A DNA stretch of 46,535 bases from NCBI GenBank assembly GCA_019429385.1, contig JAHYIS010000016.1, positions 1 through 46,535 on the forward strand, written 5' to 3'. Of this stretch, positions 36,251-45,365 are shown piece by piece. The stretch comes from ANME-2 cluster archaeon (lineage in GTDB: Archaea; Halobacteriota; Methanosarcinia; Methanosarcinales; Methanocomedenaceae). The position numbers and the translations under genes were made by a program. Position 1 is the first letter of the stretch, and each line of letters begins with the position of its first letter. The notes beneath the pieces were generated by a model. The model saw nothing but the letters and a program-made list of their open reading frames with translations, was not told the origin of the DNA and did not search any database.

Positions 36251-37590
36251 TACTCCTCTCCCAGCCCCCTCGCAATCTCCAGCACCCTGCCAGCAGCATC
36301 CACAGCCCTGTGCGCCAGCAACCGAACCATAGGCTCCTTGCCTACCGCGCCCAGGTCAAACACCACATCAGGCACCCGGTTATGGAGCTTTCGGTACGAA
36401 TCAATAGCAATCCGGGTGCCCCATTCCATAGTACTGACACCCTCCGGCTCGTGCGCCCGGTCAAATGAGGTAACAGCCAGCCCTATATCCTCGATAACAC
36501 CCAGTATATCCTCAGAGTACCTGATGTTCAGTGCAGCCCGCAATCCTGCATCATGATGCATGGCAGCCAGCACGATCCTGGCCACATGGCTGCTGGCCCC
36601 GAAGGCCGGGCAACCTACGGCCCGGGCGCGGTCATGGAGCCTGACGATACGGCCCCTCACTGCACATACCTCGTCCACCGAGGCTGCGTGGGGTACTGCG
36701 GCTGCCACATTGCAGCCCACCTCAGGAATGAGGGCGGCAAAACCAGCAGACGATTCCAGCATGGCAACCGCTTCCCTGACATCATTGAGCGCTTCGTACA
36801 TCTGGGCGGTTCTCAGGGTATGCCTGCCGGGATTTACCGGGCCTACACCCCTGCCCACCGAACGGCTCTCAAGAATGGCCCTGGTCACGAACAGCTTGGC
36901 ACCTGCCGCCGCATCCCTCAATGAATGTCCCGTCGCCAGGAAAACTGTCAGGGCCGCCGAGTAGGTGCATCCTGCCCCGTGTGTCCCGCCCCTGACCAGT
37001 TCCCCCTCTACCAGGGTAAAATCCAGCCCGTCATAGAGCAGGTCGGAACCATCAAGATGCCCGCCCGTGATGATCACAGCATTGGCCCCCGCATCTGCTA
37101 TACGGCGGGCGGCTTCCTTCGCATCCTGCCAGTCATTGACCTTTATCCCTGCCAGCATGCCTGCTTCATGGATATTAGGCGTCACCACCTTTGACAGAGG
37201 GATGAGTTCCTCCTGCAAGGTTTTCACGGCATCACTTCGCAACAGGCTGCCTCCCGCTTCTGCCGACATGACCGGGTCAACAACCAGGGGTATCCTGTAT
37301 TCCCGCACCATTTCTGCCACGGCCAGGATGATTTCAGAAGAGGAGAGCATACCGGTCTTGGCATAGGCAATATCCATATCCGATGCCACGGCCCTTATCT
37401 GGGATGCAATGGCCGATGGCGGCAGGTCATAGAAATCCAGCACTCCGGTGGTGTTCTGTGAAGTAATTGAAGTGAGCGCACATGTGCCGTGGGCTCCCAG
37501 TGCCGAAAAAGTCTTCAGGTCAGCCTGTATGCCTGCACCACCGCCGGAATCAGAGCCGGCGATGGTCATTACTACCGGGTACTCTCCCAT
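36250..37590 (-). CDS. thiD: Bifunctional HMP(-P) kinase / thiamine-phosphate synthase ThiD-ThiN
   Basis: A 446-residue fusion for thiamine synthesis. Residues 1-260 are ThiD, which phosphorylates hydroxymethylpyrimidine twice: [19 protein letters not shown] binds substrate, [10 protein letters not shown] and [13 protein letters not shown] form the active-site and anion-hole parts. Residues about 275-446 are ThiN, the archaeal enzyme that joins the pyrimidine and thiazole phosphates, recognised by [23 protein letters not shown] and [11 protein letters not shown]. The ThiD-ThiN fusion is usual in Archaea. Its stop overlaps the truncated transposase start; the 3' end appears complete. Confidence 0.95.
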   Translation of the reverse strand: MGEYPVVMTIAGSDSGGGAGIQADLKTFSALGAHGTCALTSITSQNTTGVLDFYDLPPSAIASQIRAVASDMDIAYAKTGMLSSSEIILAVAEMVREYRIPLVVDPVMSAEAGGSLLRSDAVKTLQEELIPLSKVVTPNIHEAGMLAGIKVNDWQDAKEAARRIADAGANAVIITGGHLDGSDLLYDGLDFTLVEGELVRGGTHGAGCTYSAALTVFLATGHSLRDAAAGAKLFVTRAILESRSVGRGVGPVNPGRHTLRTAQMYEALNDVREAVAMLESSAGFAALIPEVGCNVAAAVPHAASVDEVCAVRGRIVRLHDRARAVGCPAFGASSHVARIVLAAMHHDAGLRAALNIRYSEDILGVIEDIGLAVTSFDRAHEPEGVSTMEWGTRIAIDSYRKLHNRVPDVVFDLGAVGKEPMVRLLAHRAVDAAGRVLEIARGLGEE

Positions 37591-37635
37591 ACTATCACTT
37601 CAGGTCAAGCCATAATGGGTTAATGGTAACATTAT

Positions 37636-38397
37636 TTACTCTACATTAGTAACATCAAGCAATACTTCATAATAATACCCGCTACCCAGGTCAACATCTG
37701 TCCTGACAATACCGGTGACCACGACATTGTCGCCGCCTGAAACTACAAAGGAATTCGGGCACCTGACTTTCAACTGCCCTGTGCCATCGTCCAACGTAAG
37801 GAACAATTCGCTAATGAGGGGAGTAGATTTCACAACAACCGCAGTCACTTTTACTTCCTGTCCTTTCAGAGATTCAGCATTTGAAATAATATCTGATATC
37901 TGTGTACTTCCTTCGACTGGTGTGACATTGATGTCATTTATAACAACATCATTGTTGCTGCTGCCATGAGGTGATTCAGAAGTGGTAGTGGATGAACCAT
38001 CAGAAACAGAATCAGCCATAAGCAGGACTTCGAATGTCCTGCCCAGCGATGTGCTTGGGAAGTTTATCATCAGACTGCCCGAGGCAGTGACCTCAGTACC
38101 ATTCTCAAGCGACGTTGAGTATCCTGCTACCCATATACTCTTGTTCTCATCGGTCAATTCCATGTATGTATACCCGCTGACATCCAGGGTCTGGTTAACC
38201 GTACCTGTAATTCGGATATTGTTATACGCAAAAGGATCGGACAACACTTCAGCGATGGAAACATCCTCTACGGTTTCAGGGGGTGTGAATGGCGAAATGG
38301 TATTACCGGTACTTGTTTTATTATCGGTGCAGCCCGAGATCAATAACCCCGCCAGAACGATACAGGTTATCAACGTGATGGATACTATTTTTTTCAT
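37636..38397 (-). CDS. Lipoprotein with two OB-fold domains
   Basis: A 253-residue secreted protein. Residues 1-22 are a signal peptide ending in a lipobox, LLISGC, so it is probably lipid-anchored outside the cell. Two similar beta-rich OB-type domains follow at about 44-135 (NIRITGTVNQTLDV, YMELTDENKSIWVAG) and 165-253 (GQEVKVTAVVVKS, FLTLDDGTGQLKVR), separated by a Ser/Thr-rich linker. The pattern recalls archaeal membrane-bound OB-fold proteins annotated nucleic-acid binding; the ligand outside the cell is unknown. Divergent from the methyltransferase gene. Confidence 0.8.
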   Translation of the reverse strand: MKKIVSITLITCIVLAGLLISGCTDNKTSTGNTISPFTPPETVEDVSIAEVLSDPFAYNNIRITGTVNQTLDVSGYTYMELTDENKSIWVAGYSTSLENGTEVTASGSLMINFPSTSLGRTFEVLLMADSVSDGSSTTTSESPHGSSNNDVVINDINVTPVEGSTQISDIISNAESLKGQEVKVTAVVVKSTPLISELFLTLDDGTGQLKVRCPNSFVVSGGDNVVVTGIVRTDVDLGSGYYYEVLLDVTNVE

Positions 38398-38463
38398 GTC
38401 ATGTCCTCAATATATTATTTTACATTCGAAAAGCCATACTTGCTTAGCTGATTAAAATTCACA

Positions 38464-38470
38464 TTTATAC
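38464..38470 (+). promoter_or_regulatory. TATA box of the methyltransferase gene
   Basis: TTTATAC is centred 33 bases before the ATG at 38500, implying a leader of only a few bases. No ribosome site is seen. Confidence 0.5.
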
Positions 38471-38499
38471 ATAAACGTTGTTATACTATTGAGCATTGT

Positions 38500-39147
38500 A
38501 TGGGTCGAACATTCAGCCATATCATGGCATGGGAAGAAGAACACCGCCGAGGCATCTGGAAAGGACCCTATTCACTGGATTATTTCCACCAGTATGCTCC
38601 TTCTTCAGGTATTATACTGGATGCAGGTTGCGGAATTGGCAGATATACCATACCACTTGTCATGCAGGGATATACCATGGTCGGAATAGATATCTCGCGG
38701 GTCGCCCTGGGTGAACTGGATAAAGCGAAACGGCGCCGTCATCTTGAGATGGAACTGGTAGCAGCCGATACTTGCCATCTACCATTTCAGGATAATATTT
38801 TCAAGGGAATGGTTTGTTTTGGTGTTTTGCAGCATTTGCTTGAAACTGAGCAAAAAGCAGCACTGGATGAGTTCAACAGGATACTGGAACCAGGTGGCAT
38901 ACTTATTATGGAAGTGCTGGGCAGAGAGGATATGCGAATGGGCGGACGTGAAGTGGAACCTTTCACATACAGGCGGGATACGGGTTCAGTGTATCATTAT
39001 TTTACTCTTTCCGAGTTGTCAGGGTTACTCGGAGATTTCGACGTGCTGGATATCAAAGAAAAAAAGACCATTAAGAACCTCGGTGGCTCGCAACGCCTGA
39101 GACATACAATATCCGCAGCTGCTAAGGTGACAGAAAGAGATAAATAA
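38500..39147 (+). CDS. SAM-dependent methyltransferase (class I)
   Basis: A 215-residue Rossmann-fold methyltransferase. ILDAGCGIGRYTIPLVMQG is the SAM-binding loop, VGIDISRVAL the acidic second strand, and FGVLQHLLETEQKAALDEF the motif of the methyltransferase-11 group. The final strand region includes VYHYFTLSELSGLLGDF. Substrate cannot be told from sequence. The upstream TATA box and missing ribosome site suggest a nearly leaderless mRNA. Confidence 0.88.
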   Translation: MGRTFSHIMAWEEEHRRGIWKGPYSLDYFHQYAPSSGIILDAGCGIGRYTIPLVMQGYTMVGIDISRVALGELDKAKRRRHLEMELVAADTCHLPFQDNIFKGMVCFGVLQHLLETEQKAALDEFNRILEPGGILIMEVLGREDMRMGGREVEPFTYRRDTGSVYHYFTLSELSGLLGDFDVLDIKEKKTIKNLGGSQRLRHTISAAAKVTERDK

Positions 39148-39220
39148 TTTGCTCGATGATATTATTATTATTGAGTATTAGCTATATACCTAGTATGAAT
39201 AAAAACGGATGGAATTGACA

Positions 39221-39679
39221 ATGAAACGTATGATCCTGTTGGTGCTGGTGTTATTCAATGCCACATTACTTATTTCCCCTGGTCCTGCAAGTGCAGATTC
39301 GCCCAGGTATCTTCATATTACTGAAATCAGCATGCAACCACAGGGATCCAATGTTTCATTTACTGTCGAATATAGACTTGACTTCATTGCCCGGTTATAT
39401 GTACTCTTCCTGGGCAGCGGAAACATTGAACCTGCCATGACCGACCTGTTCTACGATTTTGATGATATTAAGATAATCAGCATAAAAGAAAATCATGCCC
39501 GGGTAATGGCATACAATGTAGGATACCAGGATGAAGATATTGAAGGCGTTTTTTTCTATGATTCCCACAAACTTGGTTCCACGGTGGACACTTTTATCAT
39601 GTTCCCTGGCAAGGAAAATCCCGAGATGTTATATAATGTCGCATCAACCCCCAACGTGTTTTTCAGACAGGATGAATAG
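39221..39679 (+). CDS. Secreted protein of unknown function
   Basis: A 152-residue protein with a clear signal peptide, MKRMILLVLVLFNATLLISP then cleavage after the ASA in GPASADS. The mature part is probably all beta (FTVEYRLDFIARLYVLFLGS, RVMAYNVGYQ), without cysteines or membrane anchor. No family is recognised. ATG 39221 is preferred to ATG 39209 because GGATGG lies upstream and the basic n-region then starts the signal peptide. It converges with the Zn-ribbon gene six bases away. Confidence 0.7.
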   Translation: MKRMILLVLVLFNATLLISPGPASADSPRYLHITEISMQPQGSNVSFTVEYRLDFIARLYVLFLGSGNIEPAMTDLFYDFDDIKIISIKENHARVMAYNVGYQDEDIEGVFFYDSHKLGSTVDTFIMFPGKENPEMLYNVASTPNVFFRQDE

Positions 39680-39685
39680 ACTGGC

Positions 39686-40105
39686 CTATCTCTTTCTCTT
39701 TTTCTTCAGATTTTTATTATCGAAGACCGAAGGCAGATGTACCATATAGGTACCATCTTCTTTCATTGCCATTATGATCTCCTTGCGTTCCAGCAGGGCA
39801 TCAAGATTGAGTTCATAGGAACCGGGACCCATTATCCTTACTGATTCGATCCGGTCTTCTTCAGGTTCCTGCTCAACCTTTTCTTTTACTTCAACTCCGT
39901 GGTCAACCAGGAAGTCATCGATCTCTTTCAAGAACTTCTTTGCAGGTTCGCGCTCCACATCTTCTGCTACTGTATCGGACTGTGGCGTTTTGGGCTCTTC
40001 ACGGACAAAGAGGAACTTGTTCCAGCCACACTTAGGGCAGCCGTTAAGTATCTCCACGGCTCCATCCGTGAAAATGTTCTCACACCTGGTACATTTATGG
40101 GGCAT
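39686..40105 (-). CDS. Zn-ribbon protein (COG3364-like)
   Basis: A 139-residue protein with an N-terminal zinc ribbon, HKCTRCENIF and NGCPKCGWNKF. A Glu-rich middle follows, then a conserved C-terminal part (IRIMGPGSYEL-like VRIMGPGSYELNLDAL) and a basic tail KKKRKR. Archaea keep this protein next to a DUF2073 protein and an Era-like GTPase, as here, so the three likely act together, perhaps in ribosome-linked work. The function is not established. Confidence 0.87.
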   Translation of the reverse strand: MPHKCTRCENIFTDGAVEILNGCPKCGWNKFLFVREEPKTPQSDTVAEDVEREPAKKFLKEIDDFLVDHGVEVKEKVEQEPEEDRIESVRIMGPGSYELNLDALLERKEIIMAMKEDGTYMVHLPSVFDNKNLKKKRKR

Positions 40106-40139
40106 ATTTCCACTCTGCTATGAAATTCTGTTTTTTTCA

Positions 40140-40499
40140 TCACTGGGAAGATACCAGTGCGCTGATAAGGTCCCGGTCTTTTTTCAGGGTCTTTAACTGG
40201 TTTGCAGGGCCGATGACCGTTAATCTGGTCCTGAGGACAGGTTTTCTGAATAATTTATCTAATAGTTTCTGGTTCTTTTTACTGGGATAACTCTCTATCT
40301 CAATACCTGCAAACTCATCAGGTGCGATCTCTGTCATGGTCATTTCGATAAGTTTAGCTTCTTCTGAAGGGGTCAGTCCTCGCTCAAGCACCAGTATCTT
40401 ACCTTCCTTGACCCCATCAAGGATCAGCCGTATCTTCTCCATGGGTGTCAGTCGAGACAGTTTGTCTTCAGAAATCAGGTCCATCTGTACGCCTATCAT
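40140..40499 (-). CDS. DUF2073 protein
   Basis: A 119-residue archaeal DUF2073 protein, with LTPMEKIRLILDGVKEGKIL and a central GLTPSEEAKLIEMTMTEI. No catalytic motif is visible. ATG 40499 is chosen because GGGTGAT stands five bases ahead; a frame from 40532 would overlap the end of the GTPase gene. It starts five bases after the GTPase stop and is followed by the Zn-ribbon gene, the standard archaeal trio. Confidence 0.88.
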   Translation of the reverse strand: MIGVQMDLISEDKLSRLTPMEKIRLILDGVKEGKILVLERGLTPSEEAKLIEMTMTEIAPDEFAGIEIESYPSKKNQKLLDKLFRKPVLRTRLTVIGPANQLKTLKKDRDLISALVSSQ

Positions 40500-40503
40500 A
40501 ATA

Positions 40504-41139
40504 TCACCCGAAATGATTCGCAATCTCTTCATAAAGAGTATCTATGTTCTGTCCTTCCAGCGCTGATATGGGTACCATAGGATGCTGTGGGAATGCACTG
40601 CGTATCCTTGCCGGAGAAGATTCAGGCAGGTCTATCTTATTAGCCGCAATGAGGAGTGGCAGACTTCTGGCTTCCATATTGCCGATAACGGTCACATTCA
40701 CCTGGGTGAACGGGTCTTCGGTGGCATCCATTACAAGGATGACCCCGTCAAGGTCTTCCAGCCATTTAACAGCTTCTATGATGCCTTCTGTTGCTTCTTT
40801 TGCCCGTCGCTTTGCCTCTTCTTCCTCCAATCCATGAGCCATGAACTCATGGAAATCTATCTTGGTGGCCAGTCCTGGTGTATCCACAATATCCAGGGTG
40901 ACCTTTGAACCGTTCGATTCGATCGTCACACCTTCACGACGGCGCGCCCGCCTGGTCTCATGCGGTATTTCAGATACGGCACCCATAGCATCCCCGGTCC
41001 AGTCCCTGATGATCCTGTTTGCAAGTGTGGTCTTTCCGGCATTGGGCGGACCATAGATTCCAATCCTTGCCACTTTCTTTTTGAATATACCTTTGAATAC
41101 AGAAGATAGATTCTTTTTAACTTTTTTTATTAATCCCAT
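40504..41139 (-). CDS. Era-like GTPase
   Basis: A 211-residue small GTPase. The P-loop is GPPNAGKT near residue 29, G3 is DTPGLA, and G4 is NKIDLP; SALEGQNID matches G5. It lacks the Era KH domain and has a basic N-terminal segment instead (KKVKKNLSSVFKGIFKKK). Archaeal relatives are annotated Era/Obg-type GTPases of unknown cellular target. Upstream gene of the DUF2073 and Zn-ribbon run. GAGGA lies upstream of its ATG. Confidence 0.93.
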   Translation of the reverse strand: MGLIKKVKKNLSSVFKGIFKKKVARIGIYGPPNAGKTTLANRIIRDWTGDAMGAVSEIPHETRRARRREGVTIESNGSKVTLDIVDTPGLATKIDFHEFMAHGLEEEEAKRRAKEATEGIIEAVKWLEDLDGVILVMDATEDPFTQVNVTVIGNMEARSLPLLIAANKIDLPESSPARIRSAFPQHPMVPISALEGQNIDTLYEEIANHFG

Positions 41140-41190
41140 TCATGTTCCTCCTTATATATCCCCTCACGGGATTATTATTTTATCTAACAT

Positions 41191-42183
41191 TTATCTTGAT
41201 ATAGTTGAATTTATCGCTATTTCTGCGATATTAGCCCCATAGTCACCAATACGGTCAATACTGTCCGAGACAATACGCAGGTGCAGCGCATCCCGGGCAT
41301 CCATGGTTGTCAGTTTGCGATTTATGGCATGCAGTGCTTCTTCAACGTCTTTTTTCATTCCTATTGCCATATTGGCCCGTTCGATATCTGATGTGAACAA
41401 TGAATCTGCAGCATTCCCGAACAGTACACTGGCCTTTTTCCCCGCATCTGTGAACATCGTATTCGTATCTTCAGGGAGTTCCCGGTCCAGTTTTGCGGTT
41501 GCAAGGGCAATCTTTCGCGCATGGTCTGCTATCCTTTCGATGGGACGTGCTGCCAGACTCAGGTCAAGACTCATTTCTGGAGTAATATCCTTTTGTGAAT
41601 CAATGACCTGGCCACTGCGCAACATCAAACGCAGTTGTTTTTCTATGAGCAGGTTAAGCCTGTCTACTTCGTCGTCCCTTTGTGCCACGTCCATGGCAAG
41701 GTCAATGTCATAGGATGAAATTGCCTGTATTGCATCGGTATGCATGGATGCAGCTATTGAATACATACGCCTTACACTCTGGCGTAAAGAAAGTTCATTC
41801 GGGTTAAGCAGGTCCTGTATAGTCATATGATTCGCAGTATCTTCAATGATCTCGGGTCCAATGAGCTTGTGGGTAATTTGCCTGATGGTCTGTTTTTGTT
41901 CTGTCGAGATACGCTGTGAAATTAATTCAATTATATTGAACCCGGCGATATATGAAGCAATAATTTCCCTTACCAGAGGTTCCCCGTGTTTCCCTGTAAC
42001 ATCAAGTTGCTTTTTAGAAGGGGAGGGAGACGAAACATCGGGTGTTATGATAAGTGCCCCGTCTGGTCTGATAGTAATCCCTACATTCGTGCCATTGGTC
42101 ACACCTACCCTGTCAGCCCATCTTTTTGGAAGGGAAACAATATATGTAGCTCCTCCTGTCCGCTGGATTTTACGAATATCCAT
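41191..42183 (-). CDS. AbrB/SpoVT-domain PhoU-type regulator
   Basis: A 330-residue archaeal PhoU protein. Residues 1-50 form a swapped-hairpin AbrB-like DNA-binding domain (TGGATYIVSLPKRWADRVG). Two PhoU helical domains follow, with metal-binding E/DxxxD patterns such as RDDEVDRLN and RIADHARKIA near 170 and 225, and DRIGDYGANIAEIA at the end. PhoU proteins control phosphate uptake; no pst genes are adjacent, so its targets are elsewhere or differ. AGGAT precedes the ATG at 42183. Confidence 0.92.
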   Translation of the reverse strand: MDIRKIQRTGGATYIVSLPKRWADRVGVTNGTNVGITIRPDGALIITPDVSSPSPSKKQLDVTGKHGEPLVREIIASYIAGFNIIELISQRISTEQKQTIRQITHKLIGPEIIEDTANHMTIQDLLNPNELSLRQSVRRMYSIAASMHTDAIQAISSYDIDLAMDVAQRDDEVDRLNLLIEKQLRLMLRSGQVIDSQKDITPEMSLDLSLAARPIERIADHARKIALATAKLDRELPEDTNTMFTDAGKKASVLFGNAADSLFTSDIERANMAIGMKKDVEEALHAINRKLTTMDARDALHLRIVSDSIDRIGDYGANIAEIAINSTISR

Positions 42184-42382
42184 ATTTATATCCTGTTATA
42201 TATTGAATATATAAAATATATGGTAAATATATATGAGTTTCGGACATTTTGTCACCAGACTTATTGTATACTGACATAATATCCTAAACTCACAGGTAAT
42301 GGAAGTGTTTTGATCCCGGAACTGTTTGAATAGTAAGATTCTTATTTACCTAGCATATATCAATACGTTGATGTCTGAAAAT
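42184..42382. promoter_or_regulatory. Divergent promoter region of PhoU-type regulator and unknown gene
   Basis: About 200 bases, very AT-rich near 42190-42235 with repeated ATATAT stretches that probably serve the PhoU-type gene. CATATAT at 42354-42360 is centred 26 bases before the ATG at 42383 of the rightward gene. Confidence 0.45.
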
Positions 42383-42868
42383 ATGCCCGGGTCGGTTGAG
42401 GACATTATTAAACCTGGCAGAGACATACTGTCTGTTGAAATGGGATGTGCTGAGGTTCATTTATACTGCACTACCGGTAAGATTAGATTATGGTTTGGCA
42501 GACAGACTACCCGTGATGTGGTATCGACAGTATTACAATGTTTTGCAAAGATCGATTCTTCTTTTACCCATGAAAAGGAAATAATCTGTAATTATGACAG
42601 GATTCCTGTGTATGAAAACCATGATTATGTCCTGATGTCGTACGGAAAGACGAAAGGTGGTTATCGCGCCCTGTTCAATATACAGTTTTCAAAACAGCAT
42701 GCTCTGAATCATTTTATTGAAAATACGGCAAGGGAATTGAAAAATGGTGAATTGGATAAAACCTTCCACTGGAACGGAAGCATCGCCAGAATAATTTTGA
42801 TTGGCAAGGAACTGGAATCACTTGATGGTTGGAAGATATCAAGAGTTGAATATAAGGATGAAGCATGA
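42383..42868 (+). CDS. Hypothetical protein coupled to aminotransferase
   Basis: A 161-residue protein I do not recognise. It is mixed alpha/beta with no membrane segment; features include VEMGCAEVHLYCTTGKIRLW and VLMSYGKTKGGYRALFNIQF. ATG 42383 fits a leaderless mRNA from the TATA box at 42354; ATG 42371 and TTG 42326 are in-frame alternatives with no ribosome site. The stop overlaps the aminotransferase start (ATGA), so the two are translated together. Confidence 0.65.
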   Translation: MPGSVEDIIKPGRDILSVEMGCAEVHLYCTTGKIRLWFGRQTTRDVVSTVLQCFAKIDSSFTHEKEIICNYDRIPVYENHDYVLMSYGKTKGGYRALFNIQFSKQHALNHFIENTARELKNGELDKTFHWNGSIARIILIGKELESLDGWKISRVEYKDEA

Positions 42869-43980
42869 CAATGAACCGAAAATTTGCGAAAAGGGTTGAA
42901 AGTATCGATATTTCAGGTATAAGGAAAATATTTGAATCTGCCGGACCGAATGCTGTTAATATGGGTCTTGGACAGCCCGATTTTGACACCCCATATCATA
43001 TAAAACAGGCAGCAATTGATGCGATTATTGACGGGTTCACAGGATATACAGCAAACCTGGGAATACTTGAACTCAGACAGGCCCTTCGTGACAAATTCAT
43101 GCAGGAGAATCATTTTGACGTAGCCCCTGATGACATTATTATCACATCAGGAGCTTCCGAAGCGCTTCATATCGCCCTGCTGGCACTGGTGGAACCAGGG
43201 GATGAAGTGCTGGTCCCTGACCCCGGCTTTGTGTCCTATCGGGCACTGAGCGGATTTGCAGGAGGTAATGTGGTAGGTGTGCCACTGAGCGAGAACTTCA
43301 CCCTTACTGCCGATACTGTGGCAGAACACATCACTGGCAGGACCAGGGTGCTTATTATCAATTCCCCGTCCAATCCCACGGGAAGTGTGCAGACACGGGA
43401 CGAGATCAGGGACCTGTGCCGGCTGGCAGAGGACCATAATATCACCATACTATCGGATGAGGTTTATGAACATTTCATATATTCGGGCGAACATGTCAGT
43501 CCTGCCAGTTTATATGAAAATACGGTAACCATCAATGCCACTTCCAAGACATATGCAATGACCGGGTGGAGACTGGGTTACGTGGCCGCACCCCATGACA
43601 TCACCGAGCAGATGGTCAAGGCTCACCAGTATGTGCAGGCTTGTGCAAACAGTATCGCCCAGAAAGCTGCACTGGCAGCAATAACCGGACCCCAGGACTG
43701 TGTGACAGATATGTACAGGAGCTTTTTACGCCGCCGTGACCTGTTAATGAAGGGGTTGAAAGATATTGGTATTCCATGTGTGGAGCCCCAGGGCGCCTTC
43801 TACGCATTCCCTGAAGTTGAAAATTCCATGGAAGCTGTCCAGAAACTGCTGGAAGCAGGAGTTATTACCGCACCTGGCGAGGCGTTTGGACCCCGGGGAG
43901 CAGGGCATATCAGGCTTTCCTATGCCACCGGTGATGAGGATATCCTGCGGGCACTGGACATAATGGGGCAGGTGCTGTAA
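42865..43980 (+). CDS. Class I/II PLP-dependent aminotransferase
   Basis: A 371-residue fold-type I aminotransferase of the archaeal AspB-like group. The PLP lysine is in ATSKTYAMTGWRLGY; other signatures are GLGQPDFDTP near residue 33, NPSNPTG-like INSPSNPTG, SDEVYEHF with the PLP-pyridine Asp, and the Arg in HIRLSYAT that binds the substrate carboxylate. Broad aspartate or aromatic amino acid specificity is possible. A second in-frame ATG at 42871 is also usable. Confidence 0.93.
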   Translation: MTMNRKFAKRVESIDISGIRKIFESAGPNAVNMGLGQPDFDTPYHIKQAAIDAIIDGFTGYTANLGILELRQALRDKFMQENHFDVAPDDIIITSGASEALHIALLALVEPGDEVLVPDPGFVSYRALSGFAGGNVVGVPLSENFTLTADTVAEHITGRTRVLIINSPSNPTGSVQTRDEIRDLCRLAEDHNITILSDEVYEHFIYSGEHVSPASLYENTVTINATSKTYAMTGWRLGYVAAPHDITEQMVKAHQYVQACANSIAQKAALAAITGPQDCVTDMYRSFLRRRDLLMKGLKDIGIPCVEPQGAFYAFPEVENSMEAVQKLLEAGVITAPGEAFGPRGAGHIRLSYATGDEDILRALDIMGQVL

Positions 43981-43985
43981 GTAGA

Positions 43986-44783
43986 ATGATTATCGGAGCA
44001 TCATCCTTTGCGTCCACGCTCGAGGAATTGATAGCTGAAGTTGACTCTGTGGAACTATACGTTCCCAAAATGGGATTATATGAGGGGCGTGAACTTCAGC
44101 ATGACCGTGTAGAGGATGTTAGGGATATATTGTCCACGTCCGGAGGAATTACATCGGTCCATGCCCCATATTATGCTGATGCACAGACATATCCAAAATC
44201 CCTGCGTGTGGATATGGCACACATGAATGGTTCTGATTTCAGGCTCATTGAAGAGTCCATTGAAATGGCTGTCTATTTCCAGTCAAATGTGATGGTGGTG
44301 CATCCAGGTCTTGCAGGGGATGACCGCCAGGGAAATTTTAACAAAATGATCGATAACCTTAAACGCCTGTCAGGATTTGCAGAGGACCATGGCATAGTGC
44401 TTGGCCTGGAAAATAAGGAAGGTACTGCTCCCGGCAACCTGTGCTGTGAGGCAGCTGAACTGGTAATGGCCGTGGAGGAAGTAAATTCAGGTAATCTGGG
44501 TGTAACGTTTGATGTGGGACATGCCAACCTGACCTCGGGGGGCGATTCCGGGCTGGTGAGGGCGTTCATGAAGAGAGTGCGGGAATGGGTTGTGCATGTA
44601 CATGTACACGATAATATGGGTGTATGGACCGGTGAGTATGATGGCGATATACACATGGCCCCCGGAACAGGTACGGTTGATTTGTCAATAATCGGAGACC
44701 TGGATTATGGGGGCATACACAACCTGGAAGTGTTTTCCCTGGAAGATGTGATATCCGGTCGGGAGAGGCTGCTGGCACTTTAG
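43986..44783 (+). CDS. Sugar phosphate isomerase/epimerase (AP endonuclease 2 fold)
   Basis: A 265-residue TIM-barrel protein of the xylose-isomerase-like/AP-endonuclease-2 family. Metal-binding candidates are MVVHPGLAG, LGLENKEG, TFDVGHANL, and HVHVHDNMG, the typical four-site order with His and Glu. The substrate is unknown. It lies five bases behind the aminotransferase and probably shares its transcript. Confidence 0.86.
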   Translation: MIIGASSFASTLEELIAEVDSVELYVPKMGLYEGRELQHDRVEDVRDILSTSGGITSVHAPYYADAQTYPKSLRVDMAHMNGSDFRLIEESIEMAVYFQSNVMVVHPGLAGDDRQGNFNKMIDNLKRLSGFAEDHGIVLGLENKEGTAPGNLCCEAAELVMAVEEVNSGNLGVTFDVGHANLTSGGDSGLVRAFMKRVREWVVHVHVHDNMGVWTGEYDGDIHMAPGTGTVDLSIIGDLDYGGIHNLEVFSLEDVISGRERLLAL

Positions 44784-44786
44784 GTG

Positions 44787-45248
44787 TCATTTTTCGTCCA
44801 ATAATTTTGGTGCGAACTGGGCTCCCATTCCAGAGTCCAGTGCAGCAATAATGTTAGGATCGTCACCTACATAGAGAACAATAACTTCTTCTGAGTTGTA
44901 GAAATGCGGTGTTCCGGTCCAGTGCATTCTGGCACTATCAATGTACTGTGCATCAGGGGAGACCAATGCCATATCCTCCCTGGCTCCTGAAACGTTGGAA
45001 TAGTCGAACACAAGGACCAATTCTCCATTCAATGTGAGGTTCATGCTCCGGATCGAGAAGAATGGCTGTTGGCTGATACCCAGGGTTTTAACTTCAAGAC
45101 CTTCTGACTGGAAGTGATTTATCAAACTCACATAACCAATTATATGTTTTGTATCATCTTCGGTAGCTGGTTCTTTTTCATAGAATATGCACCCAGGGGA
45201 TAGGACCATTACAACCAGGAAAATAGAAATTAGTAGTACTTTTTTCAT
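44787..45248 (-). CDS. Small lipoprotein, unknown function
   Basis: A 153-residue protein with signal peptide MKKVLLISIFLVVMVLSPGC, whose last Cys gives a lipobox. The mature region is short and mixed, including FFSIRSMNLTLNGELVLVFD and a VLYVGDDPNIIAALDSG ending. No family is recognised. ATG 45248 has GGAG eight bases ahead; an upstream frame from 45287 adds 13 residues and lacks a site. It converges with the sugar-isomerase gene three bases away. Confidence 0.75.
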   Translation of the reverse strand: MKKVLLISIFLVVMVLSPGCIFYEKEPATEDDTKHIIGYVSLINHFQSEGLEVKTLGISQQPFFSIRSMNLTLNGELVLVFDYSNVSGAREDMALVSPDAQYIDSARMHWTGTPHFYNSEEVIVLYVGDDPNIIAALDSGMGAQFAPKLLDEK

Positions 45249-45365
45249 AATAAACTCCGACCGTCCCACAAATGTAAGTGGATCCATGGGTGATATGTTT
45301 ATCGGGATTACTCCGATAATTTCAGTAATTCAGATTATAAATTTTTTTCTGACCATTCGGATTGG

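Noticed and set aside
37707-38455. Plus-strand frames over the OB-fold lipoprotein
   Set aside because: They lie antisense to a gene with a lipobox and ribosome site, and show no protein features.
42326-42382. TTG start at 42326 for the unknown gene
   Set aside because: It lies upstream of the likely TATA box at 42354, has no ribosome site and adds residues without any recognisable pattern.
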